Source of the DNA: Acanthaster planci
Lineage: Eukaryota > Echinodermata > Asteroidea > Valvatida > Acanthasteridae
NCBI RefSeq assembly: GCF_001949145.1
Contig: NW_019091357.1
Span: forward strand, 2,453,920-2,478,139
Direction of reading: 5' to 3'
DNA: 24,220 nucleotides
The first letter of the stretch is position 1, and every line of letters begins with the position of its first letter. The notes under the pieces were generated by a model. That model searched no databases. It was not told where the DNA came from and saw only the letters and a list, made by a program, of their open reading frames with translations. Positions 9,501 through 18,524 of the stretch are shown piece by piece. The translations under genes were made by a program, and so were the position numbers.

Positions 9501-12500
9501 ATGATTGTTGGAACCGCTGATGGTTCTACGTCAAAAACCATGGGAAACAAGATATCCAGCGAGTGGGATTAATTTTACACAGCAAAATATTGGTACGAAA
9601 TTCAAACTGACTATTCAAAGCAGCTATTTCTTCAGGTAACAGCATTTTCATTAACATTTTCTACACAGTGAAAGTTTTGGGCCATTCTCAAATTCGAGAC
9701 CTGCTGACTTCTGAAAGCAAAAATACTCACGCTCATCCCTCGTGCATCTGTATAGAGCACCCAAGAATCATCTTCATTTGCTTTAGCACGTAGACTGAAC
9801 TCCTGAACGTGGTTGATCGGGGGAGAGTTATCGGGGTCTCCCTGGACAGCGATGCCCGTTATCTGTCGAGTCACAGACATGCAAAAGAACCTTTCTTGAA
9901 AGCTTGGCTGAAACACTTCAGATTTGACTATCTTAAACAAACGTCTCCATGGCAGGAGAAGAAAACTGGGAACTTTTTCAAATCAGTAAAAATGCGGCCA
10001 TTTAAATACCACATCCACTGGCAGCGAAATAAGTCAGTTACATGTATTTCTATTCAGTGTGTTTAATAGTTCAACCCGTTTGCGAATCGGTGGCTGAGAA
10101 GTTTATGCCATCCTCTACACTGGCAGGATTCATGTTTAACTTTGAGAAGGAGGACAGACACACTAACGGAATAAAAGGGATTTCCTGTCCATTGTTCACC
10201 GGATATTTCCTCTGTGGTTCAAGTTCCCTGTGCTTAATTGTTTATGGCAGAAAGCCATACTGAACGACAGGAAAAACAATGCCTTGACCTCTGGGATCGA
10301 GGTAGCAAAACACGAAAGCGTTCAAGCGTTCATCACAGCACGGCAAGGCAAGTGCAGAAGGCTTAGGAGAATGACATTCACCAGTTGTGGAAGAAGGTAA
10401 GAAAGGAGAAACGACAGGAGGAGTTATTATGTTCCTACCGCAAAATCGACACCGAGATCGAAATCCAGCCATTGGTTGGCGTCGCTCGTGGTAGGTACCC
10501 ACGGATCTAGCCCATTCACTCCCGGAACCTGAAAGGAGAAGAGAAACATTTTAACTGCAACTTCCGATAAACTTCTTCAAAGTGTTGAAAATCGAGATGA
10601 ATGTAACAAAGACTTCAGAATTCAATCATTCTGGTGGTCATGTGGCAGTGGACATAAACAGTACAGTTGGGATGGGTGATTATGATGGAGGGGAACTGAA
10701 ATTCCTCTCCAGGGGTGAGGTGGGGGTCAAGGGAAACAGGTCTCGGCTGTGGGGTACATTTCTCTATAACTTGTACAAATATCTAATTAAGGGCGTCATT
10801 ATGCAAAATGCGAAACCAAACAACTACCTGTAAAGAGGACTACGCTTAGGCCACACCAAGCCCCACCCCGGTAAAAAAAAGAAGCCTCACCTTAAACGGC
10901 GACGACTTGACAGTTGATGGCGTTATTTGTACAACCCCAACTTCACCGCTCGACACACCCACCGGTAACTCGCAGAATGATGCTGTGAGAAAAATTATTA
11001 AACGCATGTGTAAAGTATACTGATGTGAATTTATAAACCAAACAACATTCAACAATATTGATGCAGCAGGCGCTCCATCATCAGTTCAACACCCTTGTTG
11101 ATGGGTGTTGAACAAGATACACTCCTAAAACCTCTCCTAGAATGTGCAACTGATTATTATCAATTAAAGCAAGTGGTTAAGTCAGTAAGAACCATCTCGC
11201 CGTGAACTGCACCCTGTCTACTCTTTCGTGAGAGAAACAGTTCTTGACAAATTTAGTGAACTAACGCAGGGAGATAGCGATTGTCTTGGCATCGACGAAT
11301 ACGTCGTCTCGAGCGATGCACACCAGCGAGGTGTTGGCGAGCGTGCTGCTGACGAAGTTATCGATAGTCATGACGGATGGCGAGACGTTGGAATCGATAC
11401 TGATGATTCCTCCCGACGCCAGGGGTGCTGCTGCAGCGGGACGGGGGGTTTCAGGGTCAAACCGCGCCCACTCCATCCTGAATGAACCCACGGTCGGAGA
11501 GCCCACGGTGGCTGTGCAAGTCAGTCGCAGATCAGGGTTTAAGTGGTGACTCTCTTGTCGCAGTCCGTCTACGCTGATGGATTCCAAAGCTGTTCATAAA
11601 GCGGAACAAAAAAGCGGCTTGAAAAACGTATATAACGCAAATCTACGAAATGAAGAAACTTCGATATTCTCTTTGAGGACTTAGGACTGAGAAAAGTCTA
11701 AGCCATCGTTGAAACTTTATTATTGCTTTAGCTGCAATGAAGGACCTAAGACTTAATGCAATACCTGTAGAATCCGGGCACCTGTAACGCACTTCGAAAT
11801 CAGGACACGATCCGGTGTTATCTGCGTGCTGACAGCGGAATCCATTGGCATTACAGAGATACGGAACCTCAGGAACGAATCCACTGGCCAGAAGGTCTTG
11901 CTTGGACGCCTTCAGGCGACATTCTGCGCCTATGGGCTGGCTGCACAGGTCAGGGTACGCCTTGAGGGAAAAACAGATAATGGATAGATGAGGGTGCGGA
12001 CCTATAAGCGACTTTCCGCACCTTCAGGCACGCCTGGGGCTGTATCGTATATTGTGAATGGCCCAGTAAGCTGCGAGCATAGACATTTCACGCCGCGGTA
12101 GCAAGTGGACCCACGGATAAGACTAAACCGCAGGATTGCCAGGGTTTGCTTTACCTGAGGAAAAAAACCTGCATGCATGGATGCATGAAACAAATCGTGG
12201 GTCTTAAGGTGACTTTTAGCACCCGTAGGCCTAAATATGTATCGGCGATGTCCTTCACTTGAAGCTGTGAGCTCAGCGTAAGCCTCTCAAAGCAACACAG
12301 AGTACCTTTTATCCAGGGTGAATGTTAAACTCTAACATCATAATGAGCTTTTTCAAGATGTATTTTTTTTAATTTTTGTATTTTTGTATTTGTGAGTTTT
12401 TTTTTCGCAATCTCTCGGACAAGCACTGAGCATACAGTGCTTATTAATATACGTTGGGTACGGGCAAACCGTTATATATAACTAATGAGCTTCTTTAGTC

Positions 12501-15500
12501 TTTGTGCTACCATGGAGGATATTCCTCCATGGTGCTACCAATGACACGTTCACTGTTTGGACACTTTGAATAATTAGGTTTTATACTTGGCAACGAGGGA
12601 ATAGAATCGGTCATAGGAATATTACCCGGCTCATACACCAACCAATAAAGGTTAGGATTGACCACTGTAGGGCCTATTCCCATATCATAAAATCTCATTG
12701 TGTTCACTCACCAGGGACGTGTGAGTGGCCAGTGTTTCGTCCTCCACGGCTCCGTCAGGGTCTTTGGCGTCATACCAAGGCGTCCAACGATTAAGGGCTA
12801 ATTGGGAGCAAGACAGCGAAGGGACAACGGAAAACAAAATGCAGAGAGGCAGAACGAAACTAAGCAATACGAAAGAGAACATTCAAGTGTCGAAAGCAAA
12901 CGCCAGCTGTTTTGATCGGAGAAATATGGAAGGGCTGCGTAGCACCGTGATCAGAATAGCGACAAGAATATAATATCAAACGAGTGAGTGCTCTGAAATA
13001 TTTCAGAGCAACTGTTTTGATCGGCACGGTTTTGTCTATGACTAAATTCCGTTTTCATCTCTTGTTTTCTACCTGGATGTTTAATCTTGACATTGTGTTT
13101 GATACCTTCAAGATTAGCTTGTCTTTAGGTTGTTTCACATTAAGCCTATGATGGGTAGGCCTGATCTCATAATGAAGATAGACGACACTCACACAGATTT
13201 AGAGATGTCTTTGGCAGGAACGCACCGACAGGTCATCCATTCTGTGATTGGCCAGGTTCAGGCCAATCACGAGGCGCGCTGTCATAAGAACATAGGTCGC
13301 GTCCAAATTATGTACCTTGTACTAGGTCTTTGCCGTGTGTATATAAGGCCTATGTGGGTATCTTCTGACAACAGCCCGAGCCCTAGTTCTGGAAGCCGTT
13401 TTCGGGATGAGACCTGAGCCCCCAAAAGGAGATGTCCCGGTGAGTTGCCAAGTCCCAGAATCTAACTAACTTTGAGAGATAGAAGTCTTTAAAGCATACT
13501 TACGTTCGGGACATTGGTAGCGGACCTTGTAGTCGTAACACCAGTAGCCATGTTCCGCACTCTGATCAGCACCACGGCACTCCAACCCAGACGATAACGT
13601 GCAGCTGATGTTCAGTACCTGCCCGGTCTCATTGGATGGTAGGCCGTCATAAACTGTACGGCACTCGATGTCGCTGGGATACTTGCAGAGCAGATCATAC
13701 TTCTGTCTTTGTTTGATCAGCGTTTCTCTGTCGTCGCCATCCAGGGTGTTATCAGCACTCAACCACGGTGTCCAATACATGACACCTGTAGCCAAATGAA
13801 AACAAACATCAAAACCATCATCTGTTCGGACGGTGGAATTTGAGACAAGGGCCATTTTTGGGAGACGGTGGTCAGGGGAGTTAGCAAAAATTTGAAGGTA
13901 CATAAAATTCCGTATCTATTAGTGTTCCATTAAATTCTGAGCTGAAGGGCCAGAAAGGGAACGAGCATTCAGAGCGGGAAACTGTTTAGAGGGAGCCGGT
14001 ACCTTGCTCCTCGGTTAGTTACGACAATGCACAGACTTTTCCAAACCGCATTTTACATAAATGAAGTTCGCGAGCTGGACGAGAGTCAACTTTGAGTCAA
14101 ACCCTAGCCCTCAATTCTTCCCCGAACAACAGCAAATCCAAAAGTCACTATTTGATCTGGAGTCTCTATCTCTCTTTCGTAGGAAGAGACTTGACACTCA
14201 CGTTTCGGAATGGTGACCCTCTTGGACACACTACCCCCGCGAGCAGTGTCCACTGCCTCGCACACGAAGATGACATCGGATGAAAAGCTGAGATCGCGAG
14301 CGACCAAGATCGATCGTCTTCTATAGCTGTTGGGTGAACTCTCGTAAATAGCCACGTCTGCCGACGAGGAAACCGGCTCAAAGTGCGCGCCGTCGACTGA
14401 GCGATGCCAGACGATAGTCGGTTGACTGCCAGCCTTGGCAAGGCACTCCAGCTCGACCCCAAAGCTGTCCTCGTGACTGTGCTTCCTCAGGTAGTGGATG
14501 AGAAGCTTGGATTCTGGTTAAGGAACGGTTTGAAGAAATACAGAAAAATGTAAACAAAATTACGAAGAATGCTGAAGTAATAAACGACGATCCATGAGTG
14601 TGCTTCAAAAATCTAGATTCAATTTGAACATCCAACTTAACGAATTTGTCCACTGTGAAACGCATCAATTCTGTAACGTAAAAAAGAAGACTTTTTTGTT
14701 ACAAAACTTACCGGAGGTTTCTTGAAGATACGCGTTCTGGACTTCTGTTTCGTTGAAAGCCTTGTAAAACATCTTAAAATTGCTGAAGTCTCCGTCAATC
14801 AGCTCTAGTGGCCACCCACTTGGATCGTTGTTTCTCGAAAACATGACGACATCGTCATAATTCGAAGCAGAACTGCCCCCGATTTCGACTGTGTCGGTGG
14901 TCTCAACGAAAACACCGTCCTTGTAATAATTTGCTCCGACCCCCGGCTCGTAGGTGAAAGAGTGGTGTGTCCACTGATCGTCGGGGAAGTAGCTCATTAC
15001 GTTCAGTTTGAAAGCCTGTGAAGTAACGAAACCCCTAACATCGAAAGTAATATAGTCTCCTAAGTATAGTGCCAACCCCCTCGCCTTTGAAGCATGACCA
15101 CCGGTCGACATTATGATAGTTGTAGGAGTGAATGCTGGCGTTCTATTCCTCATCCAGAATGTCATAGTAAAGCCCGACGTGCAGCAGACAGGCTCGGAGA
15201 TGCATCTGTCGTTACCTGATCCGTAGTTAATCCAACCTGCCTTCTGGTTCCTGACGGCACACAGGTGATCCGACGAGTCGAAGCTGTCGGTGACATCAAG
15301 GGTGCCACCTATGATGCCCGTCATGCCACCAGCAGTGGGGTAGATGGACGACACAGTACCTACACAGGTCACGGGTTCATCAGCGTCCACCGACGTCTTG
15401 GTGCTCATATCCCAGTGGAAATGTGGCTCGGGAAAGGCATCTAAAACACAGACAGCAGCAACACTGAGAAGTTAAGATTTATCTTCCTGAATGTGATTAA

Positions 15501-17573
15501 ATCTCACCAGTTTTGGTTAGGTCTGGCCATGTCTGGTCAAGCCAGTCCAACCGCGTGGAGAAATGAACGGATTTGAGATGGGGGCCAGTTCAGTCAAGTC
15601 AGCTCAGGACAAGTCAAATCAAATTTAAAACATATCTTATATTGATACAATTAGATTGATTCTAACCAGACAAAATACTTCAGGGTGTTTGTTTATATAT
15701 TGCGACTTCGCCCAAATTGTGATTCAAGTTTCTGTTCCCCGAGTCTTGTGCATCTTATCGGAGAAGCACAGACGTAGGTCTAGTATAATGCTACTGTGAA
15801 ATAACTCGGGTACCGTTCGAGGTCGGGCACTGGAATCTTATCTCGTAATCAAGGCATCGTCGCGAGTCGGCTTGGTCGGCGTCTCGGCACAGCAACCCTC
15901 CGGTAGGAGAACAGCCGGTGACCAGCGTCTGGCCTGCAGTCACGTGGTCGGTGTGCAGGAATCGAACCCGGCAGTTGGCTTGGGTAGGAGTGGGGCACAC
16001 GGCGGGATGCACCTACACAAGCCAGCGCAGCGAGAAGGAAAAACACGGCACAATCTCACAACGTTGCTAAGCGCAAAATACTGCCAAGTAAGTTTATGCC
16101 CTAAGCAAGTATCAGGAGGGAACCAGTCACGTGAAACGTAGAATGCAATTTCAGTTGCCATGGTTAACCCACCTTTTCAAAGCAAATACTTTTTAGCCCA
16201 GCACATCTGTGGCTTCTGTGTGACCGACATAGAGACAGACACAGACGCTGAGTGACAGACAAACAGACTAACCGCTTTGACCGCTGCATGAGTTTCATCG
16301 TCCGTGCCATCATCAGGATTGTCCACGTTGTACCATGCCGTCCAGCTGGTGGGCGGTACAGTTGGGGGTATTGGCGATTCTTTTAAGTTAACGAGAGAAA
16401 AGATTCCACGCTGGTGTTTCATTTACGGAATAGGCCGAGATATAAATAGGGTGGAATTGCTTGACATCCTTCGAGAAAGCACACTTGAAACAACAAATTT
16501 CAAGAACAAGCAAATTGTACCACGTCATCGAATACTGATGGTGAAATTGCCTCGTTGTTGACACTATCGAGCGATACGATTTCGATACTTTTTACCTAAC
16601 AGGAGTCGGGCTTTGATGTGCCTTTCTGGAGGCTGCACGAAAATTTTGCGAGAATTATTTGGAACACTGCCGTACACAGGAGGGTGGAATCCGCCTTCTA
16701 CCCCCTTTGCTGGTCACAAATCATGGAACATTCAAGCCGTTAATGGACTCGTAACGAAGGACACGCATGATAATGGACAAGAACTCGGCAGATGAGGCCA
16801 AGACTTACCGTTAGCACATTGCGCACACGCAGACGGTAGTTGCAGAAACAAACACTGCATGAGGAAAAAGGTCTATGTTCAGAAAGGATGCCATATTTGC
16901 TGAGGCTCCCACCACCCACTCGAGTCTTGACGAGTTCACGAAACATGATGTCCATACTTCCCCAGTTCCGTCAAAACCGGTGTTGAATCGACATCAACAC
17001 ATTTTAAGCCTCCACTTTTAAGCCTAAATCTGAGCCTTCGTCCAGCGCCACTCCTTTCAACTCAGACCTTCCAAAATATTTCTTCGGTTATACACAGCCT
17101 TTGGCAAAGATCAGAGCCAATAGTTTAATGAGAAATAACTGTCTAGTGTCTGCGTCCGAAATTTTAATTTTCACATGGTGTTTTGCTCATCACTGACGTA
17201 TATTCAAACGTTGTACACACTTCGTATTGTTCCAAGGCTTGTAAACGTCAGTACTAGCATAGGAAGGCTGTTGTGGGTTTGAGTCCCATCCAAATTGCTT
17301 GTAAATTCGGACAAGAGTTACTTTACAGTGTTAAAAAAAATAATATTACCTTTGGAGGAAGGTCAAAGCACCTTCCAAAAAAAATCACTTGTTGTGGTAC
17401 TGAATCTTACTCATTTGATAAGAGCAGACTTAAAACATATTATGACACTTTGTCTTTGTTTGTTGTATAACATGTGAAATGTTTATAAAAGGTGAAAACA
17501 AAAAACAAACAAAACAAAACAATCCCCACACATAAGAACTAAGACTTACCATACATAGGACGAGCCCTTTCAT
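6517..17573 (-). CDS. Secreted multidomain WxxW/LamG/Ig/F5-8C protein, 20 exons
   Basis: Reconstructed coding exons, high to low coordinate: 17573-17550, 16854-16809, 16379-16273, 16012-15814, 15440-14712, 14513-14202, 13785-13504, 12797-12712, 11960-11765, 11589-11266, 10982-10891, 10528-10439, 9862-9731, 9481-9337, 9017-8721, 8591-8286, 8179-8033, 7728-7600, 6982-6683, 6563-6517. All phases match and the sum is 3990 nt, 1329 residues plus stop. Domains by residue: signal peptide 1-20, WxxW 24-125, LamG-like 126-368, Ig 369-472, WxxW 473-566, WxxW 567-660, Ig 661-768, F5/8C 769-921, Ig 922-1020, 1021-1122, 1123-1214 and 1215-1314. No transmembrane helix is visible and many N-glycosylation sequons are present, so a secreted matrix, adhesion or recognition protein is inferred. 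WxxW and Ig co-occur in CILP-type matrix proteins, but this architecture matches no named protein I know. The last exon is the weakest part. Confidence 0.85.
6683..6982 (-). CDS. Exon 19: Ig domain 6
   Basis: A phase 1-1 exon of 300 nt from the acceptor ACAATGCAG, with donor GTAAGT. The first Cys is in PVRFICTADDVD, the Trp in HHADWLRVVG, and the second Cys in EDGDYVCSVNNG. A His/Asp-rich segment (DDVDHVHHAD) sits between the first Cys and the Trp; its possible metal binding is only a speculation. Confidence 0.85.
7600..8179 (-). CDS. Exons 17-18: Ig domain 5, split by a GC-AG intron
   Basis: Exon 17 (8179-8033) carries the first half: SYQLECAVSYPN with the first Cys and DVIWVIPNGDG with the Trp. 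Exon 18 (7728-7600) carries the second: NLTKVSRLTVHHYSFSQDDG and TYRCSF with the second Cys. The only donor that keeps phase 1 and gives a complete fold is A followed by GCAAGT, with its GC at 8032-8031; the intron ends TTTGTTGTAG. This is the only non-GT donor in the gene and the only phase-1 intron inside a module. Confidence 0.75.
8031..8032 (-). other. Non-canonical GC splice donor
   Basis: The minus strand reads CCACTACCA followed by GCAAGTACC, and GCAAGT is the standard extended donor of GC-AG introns. The nearest GT alternatives (phase 0 at CAG followed by GTTATT, or phase 2 at AA followed by GTACCA) either break the frame or lose conserved Ig residues when joined to the exon at 7728. 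Confidence 0.65.
8286..8591 (-). CDS. Exon 16: Ig domain 4
   Basis: A phase 1-1 exon of 306 nt, with donor GTGAGT. The first Cys is in DVIITCVASDDD, the Trp in VMEWGHR, and the second Cys in the classic box SDEGEYACLVNSD. NAT is a possible glycosylation site. The intron to the next exon is only about 106 nt. Confidence 0.87.
8721..9017 (-). CDS. Exon 15: Ig domain 3
   Basis: A phase 1-1 exon of 297 nt, with acceptor TTCACCTTTCAG and donor GTAAGT. The first Cys is in NNFTLTCLTEHYPVPNVTWL (the Trp also lies here) and the second Cys is in VTFTCVAQSG. NFT and NVT sequons are present. The acidic D-x-x-x-V-x-F-x-C spacing resembles I-set or C1-like Ig folds. Confidence 0.85.
9337..10982 (-). CDS. 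Exons 11-14: F5/8-type C (discoidin) domain
   Basis: Four exons joined by phase-0 introns: 10982-10891, 10528-10439, 9862-9731 and 9481-9337. The order of motifs is diagnostic. An opening CELPVGVSSGEVGVVQIT is followed by NQWLDFDLG, then ITGIAVQGD and SWVLYTDARG, and a closing TTRFLRFSPKLWNNEI with VRVEIYGC. The first and last cysteines would form the family disulfide. Such domains bind phospholipid head groups, glycans or collagen; the ligand is unknown here. Intron 12 (about 576 nt) and intron 11 (362 nt) hold nothing recognised. Confidence 0.88.
11084..11113. repeat. Perfect 11-bp hairpin in intron 10
   Basis: GTTCAACACCC (11084-11094) and its exact reverse complement (11103-11113) are separated by 8 nt. 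It may be a remnant of a small inverted-repeat element. Confidence 0.8.
11266..11589 (-). CDS. Exon 10: Ig domain 2
   Basis: A phase 1-1 exon of 324 nt, with donor GTTAGT. The first Cys is in LRLTCTATVG, the Trp in FRMEWARFD, and the second Cys in TSLVCIARDD. The loop between strands is enlarged by PETPRPAAAAPLASGG, a Pro/Ala linker uncommon inside an Ig fold. NTS is a possible glycosylation site. Confidence 0.8.
11765..12797 (-). CDS. Exons 8-9: WxxW domain 3
   Basis: Exon 8 (12797-12712, acceptor TTGCTCCCAATTAG, donor GTGAGT) encodes NRWTPWYDAKDPDGAVEDE. Exon 9 (11960-11765, acceptor TTTTTCCCTCAAG) continues with DLCSQ, ECRLK, LCNANGFRCQHAD and CPDFEVRYRC. The intron is phase 0, at the same relative place as in domain 1. 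Intron 8 (751 nt) contains a perfect hairpin at 12509-12533 and AT-rich sequence but no exon. Confidence 0.85.
12509..12533. repeat. Perfect 11-bp hairpin in intron 8
   Basis: ACCATGGAGGA (12509-12519) and TCCTCCATGGT (12523-12533) are exact reverse complements with a 3-nt loop. TGCTACC words flank it on both sides. Confidence 0.8.
12798..13503 (-). other. Intron 7 of the main gene
   Basis: 706 nt between WxxW exons 7 and 8. It holds a dispersed-repeat fragment near 13370-13415, related to that at 5905-6003, and a TATATAAG word at about 13340 on the plus strand without supporting gene structure. No coding exon is seen. Confidence 0.6.
13504..13785 (-). CDS. Exon 7: WxxW domain 2, intron-less
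   Basis: A phase 1-1 exon of 282 nt after the acceptor TTTGGCTACAG. It starts VMYWTPWLSADNTLDGDDRE, then has the family cysteines (LLCKYP, ECRT, ISCTL, LECRGAD, YWCYDYKVRYQC). The internal phase-0 intron found just before the first Cys in the other two WxxW copies is absent here. NIS and NET are possible N-glycosylation sites. Confidence 0.85.
14202..14513 (-). CDS. Exon 6: Ig domain 1
   Basis: A single phase 1-1 exon of 312 nt, with acceptor CCTTAACCAG and donor GTGAGT (GT at 14201-14200). It has the Ig pattern: first Cys in GVELECLAKAG, core Trp in TIVWHRS, and second Cys in VIFVCEAVD. Between them are an Arg-rich strand and SILVARDLSFSSD, which replaces the usual D-x-G-x-Y-x-C box with SSDVIFVC. 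The tyrosine before the second Cys is therefore replaced by Phe. Confidence 0.8.
14712..15440 (-). CDS. Exon 5: laminin-G/ConA-like domain
   Basis: One 729-nt phase 1-1 exon, with acceptor CTGTGTTTTAG and donor GTAAGT. The fold is recognisable from the order of motifs: SGFTMTFWMRNRTPAF (strand with the conserved F-x-W), LALYLGDYITFDVRG, QWTHHSFTYEPG, NYYKDGVFVETTD, and a closing IDGDFSNFKMFYKAF then NETEVQNAYLQE. This last order is typical of LamG_3/pentraxin-like jelly rolls. An insert near residues 185-200 holds paired cysteines (C-x-x-x-x-CC). Glycan or protein binding is usual for the family; the ligand here is unknown. Confidence 0.82.
15441..15813 (-). other. Intron 4 of the main gene with short imperfect repeats
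   Basis: GTCAAGCCAGT / CAGTCAAGTCAGCTCAGGACAAGTC-like words recur at a spacing of about 10 nt between 15520 and 15625. No exon is seen. Confidence 0.5.
15814..16379 (-). CDS. Exons 3-4: WxxW domain 1
   Basis: Exon 3 (16379-16273) begins in phase 1 after AACTTAAAAG, and exon 4 (16012-15814) follows an internal phase-0 intron. The domain opens SWTAWYNVDNPDDGTDDETH, the W-x-x-W motif followed by the Asp-rich segment of the Mucin2_WxxW family. It continues through cysteines in VCP, NCRV, TGCS, LLCRD and RRCLDYEIRFQC, the typical closing motif. The family occurs in mucins and CILP matrix proteins. The donor of exon 3 is GTTAGT. Intron 3 holds CAGACA-rich low-complexity sequence at about 16225-16270. 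Confidence 0.85.
16809..17573 (-). CDS. Exons 1-2: signal peptide
   Basis: Exon 1 (17573-17550) is only 24 nt and encodes MKGLVLCM before a consensus GTAAGT donor. Exon 2 (16854-16809) follows the acceptor TTTTTCCTCATGCAG and adds CLFLQLPSACAQCANG. Joined in phase 0 they give a lysine, a hydrophobic core and an A-C-A cleavage-type site: a textbook signal peptide, with cleavage probably after A-C-A. The ATG at 17573 is the only start that gives this. The 695-nt intron between the two exons holds no further exon that I can see. Confidence 0.8.
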
Positions 17574-18148
17574 TCTAGCCTTAATACCCATCACCACTGT
17601 CACTTCCAAATGTGACTTGAAGAGAGCGCGTCAGCTCCTCAGAGAATGATGATGATGCGATCATTATCTGTTCTAATACACGGCCACCTGGCTTAATAAG
17701 GCACCACTAAACACGCTGGACACCAATGAAAATGTGCTACCGTCGGATGGCGGTGACATTCCCAAGCAGTCGGTGACAGTCTCATGAGCGTGCGCAGTTG
17801 CGATTTTTTAGAAGTGGGAAAAAATTACTATGGAACGCCAAAGAGGCAAGAACTCGGTGGTAATACATCGAGCATTCTTCAACATCGATTGATCGATCCA
17901 CTACATCGATCGGTCCCCTACGTCAATTCATCGTTCTTTAACGTCGTTCTCTTTTTATTGATGAAAAAAGTGCGATTGAAAAAGAGCGATGGAGAACGGG
18001 CGATGGAGAACGAGCGATGGAGAGGGAGCGATCTGACGAAGGTCGGTGAAATTACACCGATGCGAGCTGTGAACAATTGTATGAGTGCGCGCATGCGTAT
18101 ACACGCAATTTCACCTCTGCCTGCTAAGTTGGTTCATAGAGCTACAAA
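17574..18148. other. 5' flank of the main gene
   Basis: This is the likely promoter region of the minus-strand gene. A weak TATA-like CTTATTAAG on the minus strand lies near 17692. NRF1-like words occur (GTGCGCAGTTGCG near 17790 and GCGCGCATGCGTA near 18088). Between about 17875 and 18036 are ATCGAT-rich words and a short array GCGATGGAGAACGG / GCGATGGAGAACGA / GCGATGGAGAGGGA. The long plus-strand open frame crossing this region runs into the foldback element and is not protein-like. Confidence 0.4.
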
Positions 18149-18524
18149 CCTTGGTTGGAGTGGACTTTGGCCGCCATCCATGAAGTGTTTGTGTTTTCCA
18201 AATTGTTTTCTTAACAAGAAGCGTTTTGTGGCTAAGAAAATAGCAAGCCTGAGGGAAACCTGTTTATGCAACCAGACCCCGAGCGTACATACATGTCCGA
18301 CTGGAAAAAAAACAGCACACCGGATGAATGGGAACGTTGCGGCAACGTGCCCGTTTATCCGGTGTGTTCTCCCGGAAATCCAAGCATGCCAAAAAAAAAA
18401 TGAGACCGTTATACCGGTTTCCCTTGCTATTTTCTTAGCCACAAAACACCCTTTGTAAAGAAAACAATGTGGAAAACCGCAAACAAAATTCATGGTGGCG
18501 GCCAAACTCCACTGCAACCGACTT
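18149..18524. mobile_element. Foldback element, long imperfect palindrome
   Basis: The left arm (18149-18340) and right arm (18342-18524) are imperfect reverse complements centred on base 18341. Matching landmarks are TTTGGCCGCCAT(C)CATGAA at 18165 against the complement at 18490-18508, GTTTTGTGGCTAAGAAAATAGCAAG at 18224 against the complement near 18426-18449, and the inner stem CACACCGGAT against ATCCGGTGTG. Both strands stay open over most of it only because of the symmetry. It fits a MITE/foldback transposon; hairpin RNA is possible if transcribed. Confidence 0.8.

Noticed and set aside
13340-13350. TATATAAG word as an internal plus-strand promoter
   Set aside because: It lies in an intron of a minus-strand gene with no downstream gene structure.
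17784-18458. 224-codon plus-strand open frame, the second longest in the window
   Set aside because: Its second half is the left and right arms of the foldback element, and the opposite strand encodes a similar peptide because of the symmetry. No domain, signal peptide or splice support.
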